Part shown: positions 10,347 to 20,747 of the stretch, one piece after another
Numbering within the stretch: the first letter of the stretch is position 1
Layout of the letters: every line of letters begins with the position of its first letter
Source of the DNA: Pseudopyrenochaeta lycopersici
Taxonomy: Eukaryota; Ascomycota; Dothideomycetes; Pleosporales; Pseudopyrenochaetaceae
Assembly (NCBI GenBank): GCA_003313425.1
Contig: NHZP01000022.1
Location: forward strand, 620,001 to 684,000
Direction of reading: 5' to 3'
DNA length: 64,000 bases
Notes under the pieces: model-generated
The model's input: only the letters and a program-made list of their open reading frames with translations
Told to the model about the DNA's origin: nothing
Databases searched by the model: none
Position numbers and translations under genes: made by a program

Positions 10347-13300
10347 TTTCAAAGTCAAGTTTCTGAACAAGTCTTTTTGCTAGATCAGCTATTAGCAGTC
10401 TACGTGGCGAACGTTGCTGACACGAGTGAGGCACTCCAACACAGACCTCTTAATTGAGGTAAATATCGATAGGAGCCATCCTCGAACATCTTGGAGCAAT
10501 GAAATACAAGGATCTGACGCTTTGGTAAACTTGAGTTATGACCACGATGTTGACCACGGACATCCTACAGGAACACCGCATTGTCTAACCGCAGGAGGTC
10601 AGGTTTTAGCGTTGGTGTCATTACATCGGATTAGGCTTCATGAACGATTTGGTGTTATGAATTATTTTTGACTTTGGTCTCTATTCAATTCATGCAATGT
10701 GAACCTAATGCTGTGGCAAAAATGCTGCGCTCGCTAGGTCGTGCATTGGAGAGGTCTCAGTGCTAGACGTCCTATCTATTAGCGGTCAAAGAGGAATGTA
10801 ATGCAAATAGACAGCTAGTGTATTAAACCCTGCTATACATACTCAACATATACACGCATTGTGCCTATGAGCATTCGTTGCAGCAGGTCTCGTGTTGCTG
10901 ACGGCCAAAGCGTCGAATCCTCAAACTTCTCCCGATTCCGCGAAGGAGTTCAGCGAATACGGGTCGTCGGATTCAAGTAATGTTCCATTTTGATACCAAG
11001 ACATCGTGCATGGGGTATCTGCAGCTGTCAGCGGCCATTGCAGACACAGGCTTCATCTGCACGATGATTCTGCATCTAACATTGTCAAAAATCAGGCTTA
11101 TGACTTCATTATGCCCATTCTCGTTTGTTCAACGCTTGGACTGCAGTGAGCAATTTCCAGGACTCATTTTCAAATACACTATGGTTGCGAACTTTGCATA
11201 TCGCATTGAGATCTTTATAAGTCCAACATGTGGCATTGAGATTCACCCTTTGACCAGATGAGGATGAATGCGTGTGGGCAAATGAATGGGTTCATGAGAG
11301 CGATAGGTGATATTGAATTGCTGATGGGGTAAGGGTGCTGATAGACCTTGTGATTTGTTGGCCCCAATCACGGTGCTCGGTCATCTGACAAACAAAGATC
11401 GAAGGTACCGAACGTCACATTGCGACGTGAATCAGCTCGCGTAACGTGGAGATCTAGAGGCCTTGACGTCCCGTACCGCTGACATGGCCATTGCTGCATG
11501 TGGAGGGCCGCTGCACAGCGGAAGCACTAGGCTCCCGTGTGAACCGTACGAGTGCGGTGTTGGTGGATTGAACTAAGCCCATTAGTTGTGTGGCTTGCTC
11601 TGTATAATCATTGAAACATTCATCAGCATCGTGCACCATGTATAGGGCAAGTGACAATATCAGAACGGGCAATATGAATATGAATGCTCACTCGATTGTC
11701 ATCATGATTTCCTTTGTCTGTGTAGAGGGTGTCCTGAAAAGGGACCAAATTGGGAAACAAGCGAGGGAAGGCAAAAAACATATTTAGTAATAGAAAATGC
11801 TGTGGCAAGTGCTGACTTGCTAACATCAGCCTCCCATCTACTAAAATGTTGGGTTCCAATCAGCTACATGAGTTAAAAGGAGAGTTGATTAGCCTCATCC
11901 TTCTCTGTAGGCTAAAGGCAACATGTAGGCGGATTGGGCCACATGTATGTTCAGGCTCCTAGTCACAGTCACCTGGCTTATTATAGGATATCGATTCCAG
12001 AGTACGGACTTGCATTGCTGGGAGAAGTCGACGTGTTTGCGGTTTGCGATGCCTGCACAAGCCGTACCCAAAGCACCTCGGCGGTGATTGGCAAGATAGG
12101 TGGTGACACGTGCAGCATGGATGCACCAATGTTATTTCGTGTGATTATGCTGTATGATTATGTGCGATGTATAGCGACAGGACAATGTTCGTAAATCATT
12201 TGCGTAAACAAATATCGACGATGAATTGTGGCTTGGAGTTGCGCCCTGAGCGGGGAAAAACCTCTTTACCACTGACCCGGTTACCGTAGCTTACCGGTAC
12301 CTGGGCAGCCCAATCAATTCAATTGCTCTTGGCGGAACCACTTGCCAAACTCACCAACCACCAATGAACTCACATTCACTCTTGGCATACACACCCCTCT
12401 TTCCTACGCAAGCGGTTGCTTTTATTCGGGACTTCATTTGCGTACTTCACACTTCCAGGATTGTTCGTACGTCATTGTGACCTTTGATCCCAAAATGAAT
12501 GCTCCGGCAGTGGACTCGTCAATGGTTACTCAGTACAATTGCAACCCATTTGTCCTGATATGGGCAAAGAATACGAGCTCAAGAAGGACCGCAAGTCACA
12601 TGCTAAGCAACGAACCGAGCTTGGTGCAAAATAGTTTCCACCCATCTCAAGTCGACGATAGAAAGATCGCCAAGCTATGGGCCATGTTTGACGTTCTGGC
12701 CGCGCAGTTCAAAACCACATGCCGAACACATCTCGGCCCTTTTCGTAACCCTTCCAAGACCATGCCACGTTTGATAGCATGTCGCCGAAAATGCCACCAG
12801 CTCTGGCCTATCACAGATCGTGCTAATATTTTGTAATTTTGCTCATTGTCAATTTAAATCGCATAATATTGAATATTTCTCAAAGCATGCAAAGTCTGAG
12901 CAGTTTTCGTTTACAGCCAAGTCAAGAGCTAGGGCCCTCACAGCATGTGGCCCAGATTTTCTGACCGAGTCCATGGAATTGAAGGAACTTCTGCAACGGG
13001 CCGATGTTTGGTTTCACTAGGCAAATACTACTTAGCTCGGAAAGAGGATTTTCTCCTACTTTAGTACATTCCGCAATCTATATCTGGGCCGATTGAGTTA
13101 ATACCGATCATGCTGACGGCTGCGCCTCCACTCCCCGACTTGTAGACCGACTTGTAGAGGAGGGACATCACTTTCTGAGCCAATTAGAATATGGTCCTGA
13201 GATGATGAGAAAGTACGATGACGAACCTTAGAATATCTATATATCCCAATGAGACTATTCACATTGAACGAGGCATCTAGTCAATGAGTGTTTGTTAATT

Positions 13301-13567
13301 CAAATTATTGTACTGTTTGGTTTAGGCGATTCTAAAATGAAATTACTCTTGAGGTTGACCGCAAGAATTCCTGGCCTCACCACAGCTGAGAGTTTATATC
13401 GATGTAAATCTTGGGTCTTCGCTGGACCTGCATGCCATGGTCTTTTGCGGGCCAATGCTTCCAGGCGAGCATTCCCGGATTCATGCTATGTATCTTCTCA
13501 ATGAGCGTGGATCCTTGTCAAGGAGATTTGTCTTCCGAATTTCCACCAACTGCTGAGAATCTATGTC
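10347..13567. other. Long non-coding interval between the two secreted-protein genes
   Basis: About 3.2 kb with no gene I can support. The longest open stretch (12342-12836, plus) lacks an ATG at its start and matches nothing. No tandem repeats, transposon ends or RNA genes were recognised. Confidence 0.4.
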
Positions 13568-13573
13568 TATAAA
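13568..13573 (+). promoter_or_regulatory. TATA box of the 74-aa secreted protein gene
   Basis: TATAAA within GTCTATAAATTC, 118 nt before the ATG at 13691 and followed by a pyrimidine-rich leader (CTCCCGCACCTCTGTTC) typical of fungal transcription starts. Confidence 0.45.
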
Positions 13574-13690
13574 TTCAATCTCCCGCACCTCTGTTCACTC
13601 CATCAGCTACAATAAGATCAACTTCCAATTCTCACTCTAGTCAACACTTGCCATCAAAACCTCGTCCAATCTTTCATCACTCAAATCGAC

Positions 13691-14038
13691 ATGAAGTTCT
13701 CCATCGTCGCCGTTGCCATCGGTCTCCTGGTCTCAGGAGCTGCCGCTCAAACCGTGCAAGAAGTAGGCACCTTTGTGTGATCCATGATTCCAAAAATACT
13801 GAGCTAACATGCTGTAGCTTTGCCAAAGTATGTTGCAAGAAATTTGGTTCGGTTCTGTGTATTCCGTTGGACTCAATACTAACTCCAATACACAGTATGC
13901 GTAGATAGGTGCATCAGGGTCAACCCCGGTGGCTGTGAAGAGGAAGGCGAGATTCGGACGGGCGCAACGAGAAACCAAATTGTGGCGTACTGCCGTTGGG
14001 CGCAAGGCTTAAGGCCATTCGTTGCAGCCAGCTGCTAG
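13691..14038 (+). CDS. Small secreted cysteine-rich protein (74 aa, six Cys) with a 10-nt exon
   Basis: Exons are 13691-13762, 13818-13827 and 13896-14038. Intron 1 (55 nt, GTAGGC...GAGCTAACATGCTGTAG) and intron 2 (68 nt, GTATGT...ATACTAAC...ACAG) both have good branch sites. The middle exon is only 10 nt, yet it keeps the frame and supplies the first Cys. The 74-aa product starts with MKFSIVAVAIGLLVSG and an Ala-rich cleavage region near residue 19. The mature peptide has Cys at 26, 29, 33, 41, 60 and 74 (C-x2-C-x3-C-x7-C-x18-C-x13-C, the last residue being Cys). No known family is recognised. Size and six Cys fit a secreted effector or a defence-type peptide; function unknown. It lies convergent to the divergent HET-like gene. 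Confidence 0.75.
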
Positions 14039-14434
14039 CGCTTCCATTGGGTTTATGCCAAGAACCGTTACTCGCAATGGCTGTTTGCATTGTACTTAAA
14101 AGGACCGCTATGCTTACAGGCTAGGGGGTTGGTTATACAGTAGCGTCAGAATGGATGTTTACTTCATTAGAATATTTTCAAGCAGTCTAGGCAAGCAAGT
14201 AAACAGTTTTATCAGTAAAAGTGGCCGTGACCACCTCTCGACGGAGCTATTACTTCATTAAACTGGTCCGAGAGAACACTGGAATGATTATTGTGCCAGG
14301 TGATCATGATGTAGGTGTTTCATTTAGCCAGGCTTACTCAGTTGTATGAACTTTTCTTGCCAAACACGGCACGACTGTGGAATAACTTTCCGTCATAAGC
14401 TCCCTTCATGTGAGAGGATCATTTACACTATATA
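14039..14434. other. Convergent 3' region
   Basis: About 400 bp between the ends of the 74-aa secreted protein gene (plus) and HET-like gene 2 (minus). It contains only 3' sequence as far as I can see. Confidence 0.4.
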
Positions 14435-16611
14435 TTAAGAAACCTTAACACGCTTTCGGATGCTACATTTACAAGCCGGAATGCCATATATCATTCTCCC
14501 AACCACATCATTCTTTGACACTAAGAAGCCAACACCATCACGCAGACTTGATGCATATTCTAGTCCTTGAATACGGTACAAATCTAATGGTCCATTCACA
14601 CCGCTCAGCATAGAAATCCGGTACAGAAATGATTTCGTACATCCTGGGCAACGCACCTCCGCAAGACAATCATTATATCCTTGTACCTGATGTAGAGGAT
14701 TACTGGCATATGACAACCGAGTAAAAGCCGACGCAGTGCCTTTGAGTCTTTGGTGAAGTTGTAGAAGCTTTGATATCCTCATGGATACTTTGAGCCGATT
14801 ATTGTCTCCTGTTTGGGGCTGAAGATATCGGACCAGTAGACTTTGGAGTGCATTTGAAGAAGGCTGAAAGGGCGAGTCAGCCATGGAAAGATGCCTATGG
14901 GTTGAGACCTCTGAACATAGAAATTCGGGAACAGCATAGATCCTGTCTATGGTGTTCAAAAAACCCTGAACGTCGATGTGACCATAGTGAGAAAGGATTA
15001 TCTTGACAACGCAATCAAAGTTGGCAATGTGATTTCCACTCTTGAAGTCGATTACCCACAACTTTTCAGATATTCCTACGTGATCGAGTTGGATTTCAAT
15101 ACTGTTGTTCATGATGGGAATACTCTTGCAAGCATTGGACCGAGTAGAACCTAAATCCCACATGTCCCACGACATTGCTTGGTGTCCGACCATCCAGTGC
15201 GCATGTGGATGGGGGGTTTCATTTCTCCGAAGAATCAACAGTGGCGAATAGTCTCCATTACCTAGGCACTTGCGAGCGAGCCATAAACACGCATCTGCAG
15301 CCTCGTATGGCATGTTCCGAACAGTACTTGTATAATCTCCACACTTGAGGAAACTTGACATGGCAAGATAGCGATCGCGATAGCAGGTGCAACTACTTCC
15401 TGCCACAAATGTGAGAGCTTCTCCAAAACTCAAAGTATGCCCCCCAAGGGTTTGAATGCTTTTTCGCATATCTGCCAATGGTCCGAGCAATGGGAAAGGT
15501 CTTCTTATAACAGCCTTTTCGAATTCGTACACATCTAGCTCTTCAACACAAGTTCTCATTATCTGCTGGAATCCGTTGAACACCAGTGAGAAGGAATCGT
15601 AGTAGTCTGCATCGCCGTTCCAGAGAATCGTGTCGTCTCCTGTGTACAAGCATGCTTGGCGACAATGCGAATATTCCAAAGACACCCACATGCGTTGGAA
15701 CCAGCGAGCGCGGAAGAATTCTGTCAGAAGATCATAATTCTCTCTATTCACCGCTATTGTGGTCTCTTGATTGGCCTCGATACTAGTCCGAGTAGTATGT
15801 ACTGAACTGATGGACTCGCCCTTAGGTCTTTTGCCAACGAAACTCTCGACCGCGGTGCTTATTTGATCTGAGGTGACATCATCAAGAAATATCAGACAAA
15901 GTGGAGCGATCTGGTAGATATGTGGCAGCATGAGTAGAAGAGCCTGCTGAACCTGGCGATTCCATTGTGGGATACTGAGGTAGTCATGCCACAGCTCCAC
16001 TCGACCAAATACAGGAGAGAATTTTGCAGTTACAATTGGAAGAATCTCGGTGAGAACTTTAAAAACGTACTCAGCAGCATCTAGACGATTCTTCTTGGAA
16101 AGATTTGCGTCTGCAATGGATTTGTGCCAGACATGTGACATTGGGATGAATGACGTGCCGTGTGCTCTTATACAGCTGAGATGTCTGTTGTGGACCTTAA
16201 CGAGTAGAGGAGAAATCTGCTCCAGCGATACCGTCCGGACTGGCGGGTCAAGTTCTTGGAAGTTACGATCACAGATCATACATCGTGTATCGAAATGATT
16301 GTTCCAAAAGCTGAGCAGAAGGAGAGCCTTGGGAAGGAATAGTGGCCATGGATTGCCGCATTTGATGGTAATACCAGTCGGATGGTCTACTCGCCCCGTT
16401 AGCTTGGCCAATTCTAGGCCATACTTGCTGAAATCGTCTGACCTCTTTCCTCTGTTGTTGCTACATAAGTGAACAAACCACGTTCAAGTGGAAGCATTGG
16501 CCGTTGTGACGGTTTCGCAGCTTTTGGAACACATGATGCAACATATCTAGCAAGCTTCTTAAAATCAAACCCGGGCTCTCGTCTTCTCTCAAGATCGATC
16601 CTAAGGCCCAT
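14435..16611 (-). CDS. Divergent HET-like protein 2 (711 aa)
   Basis: Exon 1 is 16611-16479 and exon 2 is 16437-14435. They join best over a 41-nt intron (GTTTGT...GGTCAG), giving PMLPLERDDFSKYGLELAKLTG; otherwise a one-base frameshift must be assumed. The protein is 711 aa. Residues about 145-220 resemble a HET core in altered form: SHVWHKS where the family has SYxWG, and ELWHDYLSIPQWNRQ where it has LWIDxLCINQ, followed by IYQIAPLCLIFLDDV and, further on, RARWFQRMWVSLEY. A CMIC pair near residue 97 and a CPGC pair near the C-terminus could hold metal. A role in non-self recognition is inferred from this similarity only. It is minus-strand like its two HET neighbours. Confidence 0.7.
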
Positions 16612-17739
16612 ATTTCAGGTATAAGAAGGGGGTGAAGGTTTGTGGCTGATCCGCTACATATTGATGGTACAAATAAGAGTAGGCGGCGACATGTAAAACA
16701 TTGCTCCAGGGTGTCTGAAGGTCTTTAGCTTAGGAGCTGAGCAGGACGGCCAAGGTTTGCATTTTGGTGGCTTCACCGAATGCGGGGTTGAAACGAAGGG
16801 TTTCGCCGTGTGAGAGCGCCACTCCACGGCGCAATGTCTCTTCCCGACCCTAAGCCGATGGCATGATTGGATAAAGGAGAGAAAATTAATCTAGTAATTG
16901 CAGCAGGAATTTGCGTGTCTCTCGGTGGTCCATTGACAGTGCGTGTCGAAGAAGGCCTTCAAGGGTTTCTTCTAGTGCTTCTTCGGCTACTTGACATCAA
17001 CGAACGCTGTCCTTCCAGTCAAAGCGTCAAAGAAGTACTCTAAGTGGCTATATTTTTGAATCTCGTGACCACATAGTTCGTGATGGCTCCGCCAGCTCCT
17101 GCCAGCGTTGCAATGTCTTTAATGCTGAAGTTGGCTCGTAGCAATGACACTGCACTGATTTCATAGAGAGACGTGTTAAAGGCTGTTATAAAAGTTTTGA
17201 GTGAGGCTTGCGATGATGAAAACTTCACCAAGAGTCAGCGGCATCAAATGCTGCCTGACATGCCCTCGAGACACCAAGGTCCAGCTAAGGCGCTCGGAAC
17301 GCGGAAACGGTCCGCAGCAGACGTGCCTGAAGAGCAACTTTAGACCATGCCATTGGAGTCACAGGTCTGGCAACTATGAACGCAAGTTAAGAACAGTCTG
17401 ATAAACTAAACGCTAAACATCTCCATGTGTGATATTATCAATGCCTACCATGGGTTGCCATCATGTCCATCGTCCGCGGTGCACATCCCTCTCTGTGTCA
17501 CCACCAAGGACACCGAGAAATAGCGTCAAAAAGGAACCTTACAGGTAACGACATTATCAATCCATTTTCTTGTCGCCCTTGACCCTAGAATCTTGACCAC
17601 GGAAGAAAAAAAATTAGATTCAGCGCTGCAGAAACGAAATGATCAAATGCGAGCCGAAGCGGTAGCACGCCAGCTATATCGTCACAATGCCAGGGTGAGG
17701 CAGGCTTTGAGGACGCAGAATACATCTGAACCAGTAAAA
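16612..17739. other. Interval between HET-like genes 2 and 3
   Basis: About 1.1 kb. On the minus strand a protein-like frame runs from about 17285 to 17040 after a TTAG acceptor-like site and ends FSIKDIATLAGAGGAITNYV before a stop. It has no ATG and no recognisable partner exon, so it may be a decayed gene remnant. Nothing else was seen. Confidence 0.3.
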
Positions 17740-19974
17740 TCAAACCAGATTTACACGCACTAGTTCCTCCTCTTGAAGTTTGTTCCATGCCTCTCCCTGC
17801 ATGATACCATGAACATACGACTCGCCAATGACCTCAAACTTCCCTCCTCCATCCTTATCGCCGTTGCCATCTTCCTCTCCATCTAGTCCCTCCCATAGCC
17901 CATCCACCAAATCCACTCGTCTCAGGATAAATGGAACCTTCGCGCCCTGTAGTAACCAGACGGTATCCCCTACCCGACTGCTCTCCGGCACAAGCCCCAG
18001 ATACCCCTCCTCCGTTCGTGCCACGCGCCGAAGATACATCTTATTGTTCATAGCGCCGCTGAACCGGCTATCCCAATCCTGTGTATCGGGGACATTGGGG
18101 GCCTGGGGAATAGCAAAGGGCGTGTCTGGCTTGAAGTCTGCATCTCGTTGAAGTTCGGTATTATAAGGGCACAAGGGGTTTGGAGAAGATGGACGGAAAC
18201 GACTGCTGTTATCACCGTCACCTGAGAGGCGCGCATTACAAGCGCAAGTTGCTTGCTCCATGGCGCGTACCTCTTCTAACCCTGGAATGTAATTACTCGT
18301 GTCTGACGCAGCGAGAGTAGTGAGATCGCGAAGGATAGATGAAGCTGTAGCATCATACATCGTCTCTGGTTCTTTCAGGTTGGAAAACCAATATAATCTG
18401 TGAAGTTGTCGAATCAATGCGAAACACGTATCCCTTCGCACAATGGCCTTGAAGGCGTCAATGTCTTTTATCTCGCTGACTTCCATATCTTGAATTTCAT
18501 TAGCTACAAAAGTATGTATTAAAGCTTCACCTCGCGTCTGGCCAGTCGGATAGATGAGCGGAAGCTTCAACGTCATTGAAGTCCACAGAGGATCAAAGCC
18601 GACGCCGAGTCCGTGCCACGCCCAAGGTTTTGCGAGTTCTACGATTTTGTCAATCTCTACCCCACGTAAAGATAGTATTCGAATGTCCGGGACGGCTAGT
18701 TCAATTTTTGGAGATTCTGAAAGCCCTGTGGCACGGTGTGTGATCATGGTGTATGCAAGTTCCTGCTGATTGATGTCTGTAATAACGTCAAACTCGCCAA
18801 CCCACGATGGAAAGTGTGGGAAGCGACGTCGTGACAGGTCAGTCACCCAGCTCAAGATATCCAAATTTCGCATTTCCGTAATTTGATACCGAACCGCCTG
18901 GTTATAAACTTCTGCGGTGCTCTTATTGTAGTCGGGCACTATGCCAAACCCCCCTTTCGGCCCCATACCCAACACTGCGTAAACCTTGTCTCTCGGATCA
19001 AAACAACCCGATGTGCGTGTCAACAACAACAACAACAGGTGCCCCAAGGTAAAGCCAGCCTGAGACTCGGCCATGAAGCGATGACTTGTGTATAGTTTTG
19101 GCCATACGGCTTCAAGTTCAAAGCCTCGATTCCCTTTTGTCGACAGAGCAATCGCCTGTCCAATGGGTTCATTCAAACGGTATCTTTTGATCCGAGTCAT
19201 GAACTCGGCAACAGCGACCAACTCTTCAAATACAAGCTCATTTGATCCACAAAGTATGCAAAGTTCCCGTGCTAATATAAGTTCCTGAATAACCCAGCAG
19301 CGGAAGAAATATTGCCTGGCATAAAACCGCGCAAGGCTTCCGTAGTCTGCGTCCGAAATCGCGAGGCTTTCTTTGGTCGAATATTTGGAAAACCCTACTA
19401 TGCCTTGATTACGATGAATCTGTTCGAAGTCTGATGATTTCATCGTCCATGATAGCCGACGGATAAGAGGGATGGCAACCTCGCTATCTTTGTCTGCGGG
19501 ACCTAACCAAGATATGACTAACCACGCTTTACTGTAGATCTGCGCCATCAAATTAACCTGTGCATTGCGTTCTCGAACATCTTTTTGATTTATACATAGT
19601 GAGTCTACCCACAAGTATCGCGTTCGCCTGTGTTCAGTTTCGTTTTCGGTATGTTGTCGTGATACAGCTCTAAGCGCCGCGTCAAGATTGCTTGTGATCT
19701 TGACTTGCACACCATTGCAGGCGATGGTCACATCTTGTGCCCACTCTGCCGATCGCTTCTCGTACCAGTGACAGAACAGTGGATCACCCCAGGTATAGGA
19801 GAGGGCGTTGAATTCGAGACAGTCACTCTGTAGATCTGTCATATAGAGCGTGCAATTCAGCAATGCGCCTTTCTCTGGCGTAATCGGGTGCACCTCGAGA
19901 ACCCTAATAGAAGTTGCCGTCGCTAATACCTCGTATACATTCTGAGTAGTGCTCTTTGAAAGTTGTGTTGACAT
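17740..19974 (-). CDS. HET-domain (heterokaryon incompatibility) protein 3
   Basis: One uninterrupted exon encodes 744 aa from the ATG at 19974. The HET domain is complete: FNALSYTWGDP at residues 55-65, NGVQVKITSNLDAALR, YLWVDSLCINQ ending at 130, then AQVNLMAQIYSKAWLVISWLG, and FFRCWVIQELILA about 100 residues later. CFDPRDKVYAVLGM and the ending with VGDTVWLLQGAKVPFILR and GESYVHGIMQGEA are shared with HET protein 1, so the two belong to the same broad subfamily. A Leu run (LLLLLL) lies near residue 300. Such genes are expanded in filamentous ascomycetes and control vegetative incompatibility and related cell death. Unlike HET gene 1 it has no intron in the HET domain. Confidence 0.93.
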   Translation of the reverse strand: MSTQLSKSTTQNVYEVLATATSIRVLEVHPITPEKGALLNCTLYMTDLQSDCLEFNALSYTWGDPLFCHWYEKRSAEWAQDVTIACNGVQVKITSNLDAALRAVSRQHTENETEHRRTRYLWVDSLCINQKDVRERNAQVNLMAQIYSKAWLVISWLGPADKDSEVAIPLIRRLSWTMKSSDFEQIHRNQGIVGFSKYSTKESLAISDADYGSLARFYARQYFFRCWVIQELILARELCILCGSNELVFEELVAVAEFMTRIKRYRLNEPIGQAIALSTKGNRGFELEAVWPKLYTSHRFMAESQAGFTLGHLLLLLLTRTSGCFDPRDKVYAVLGMGPKGGFGIVPDYNKSTAEVYNQAVRYQITEMRNLDILSWVTDLSRRRFPHFPSWVGEFDVITDINQQELAYTMITHRATGLSESPKIELAVPDIRILSLRGVEIDKIVELAKPWAWHGLGVGFDPLWTSMTLKLPLIYPTGQTRGEALIHTFVANEIQDMEVSEIKDIDAFKAIVRRDTCFALIRQLHRLYWFSNLKEPETMYDATASSILRDLTTLAASDTSNYIPGLEEVRAMEQATCACNARLSGDGDNSSRFRPSSPNPLCPYNTELQRDADFKPDTPFAIPQAPNVPDTQDWDSRFSGAMNNKMYLRRVARTEEGYLGLVPESSRVGDTVWLLQGAKVPFILRRVDLVDGLWEGLDGEEDGNGDKDGGGKFEVIGESYVHGIMQGEAWNKLQEEELVRVNLV

Positions 19975-20747
19975 CTTCGAGATATCCCGAGGTCGTTATG
20001 CTTTACAACTCGATGTCAAGCCGATTCTGGGTCCTAAGCATCGGCAAAGCAGTGAAAAAGTATTCAAAGTGATTAATTACAATGCCATATCTGGTCTTCA
20101 ATGTCTCCGAGTTCGAGTCATTGGAGTTGTCGGAGAGGTAAACTTGAGCGAACAATTCATACATGCCAAGACACTAAGTTTCCGCCCCCAGCCAGCACTG
20201 CGTGCCGTCCACATGGATGTGAGTAAAATTTGCGGCTGGTTTATGAACGCTGAAAGCCTAAAATATTGCGTAAGTATATTATATAGTTCCAGCCACGGCA
20301 ATTTTGAGATGCTGATATCGTGATCTTGATCATGTGAGCGTACTTTTTTGATACACCTCTTGCTACCATCTTCCACAATATCCTTGCCGCAAGCTTAGAG
20401 AAAGGCCTACAACAATCGTATTGTACCTATTAGCAAGCACCAAATTCTGCTTTCTTAGCCATAGATCTCCTGTGCGTAAACAAGGGATATGTAATTATAA
20501 TTGACGGTATTGGAGCCTTTGGCTAAGGGAATGGTGCAGTATTACCTCAACAGAAACTTAAAAACTAATGAGGTAATACGTTACTCGATCTCTGTACATA
20601 GAAACACAACGATGAGGGCCGTTATTAACTGCCTGTAGTATCTGTGTCGTGAGGTGCATAATAAGAAAGTTTATCAAATAATTAAAATGCTTTTGATGTC
20701 ATTTTGAACCTCGACGCCAAGCTATGCAATGCTATATCCTGGTTGCG
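19975..20747. other. Upstream region of HET gene 3 and 3' side of RRP5
   Basis: About 770 bp, AT-leaning, without a supported gene. It marks the border between the accessory stretch and the conserved RRP5/cdt2 block. Confidence 0.35.

Noticed and set aside
12342..12836. 164-codon plus-strand open frame between the secreted-protein genes
   Set aside because: The start is TTG, the first ATG is far inside, and a second frame over the same stretch looks equally protein-like. No family match; probably chance.
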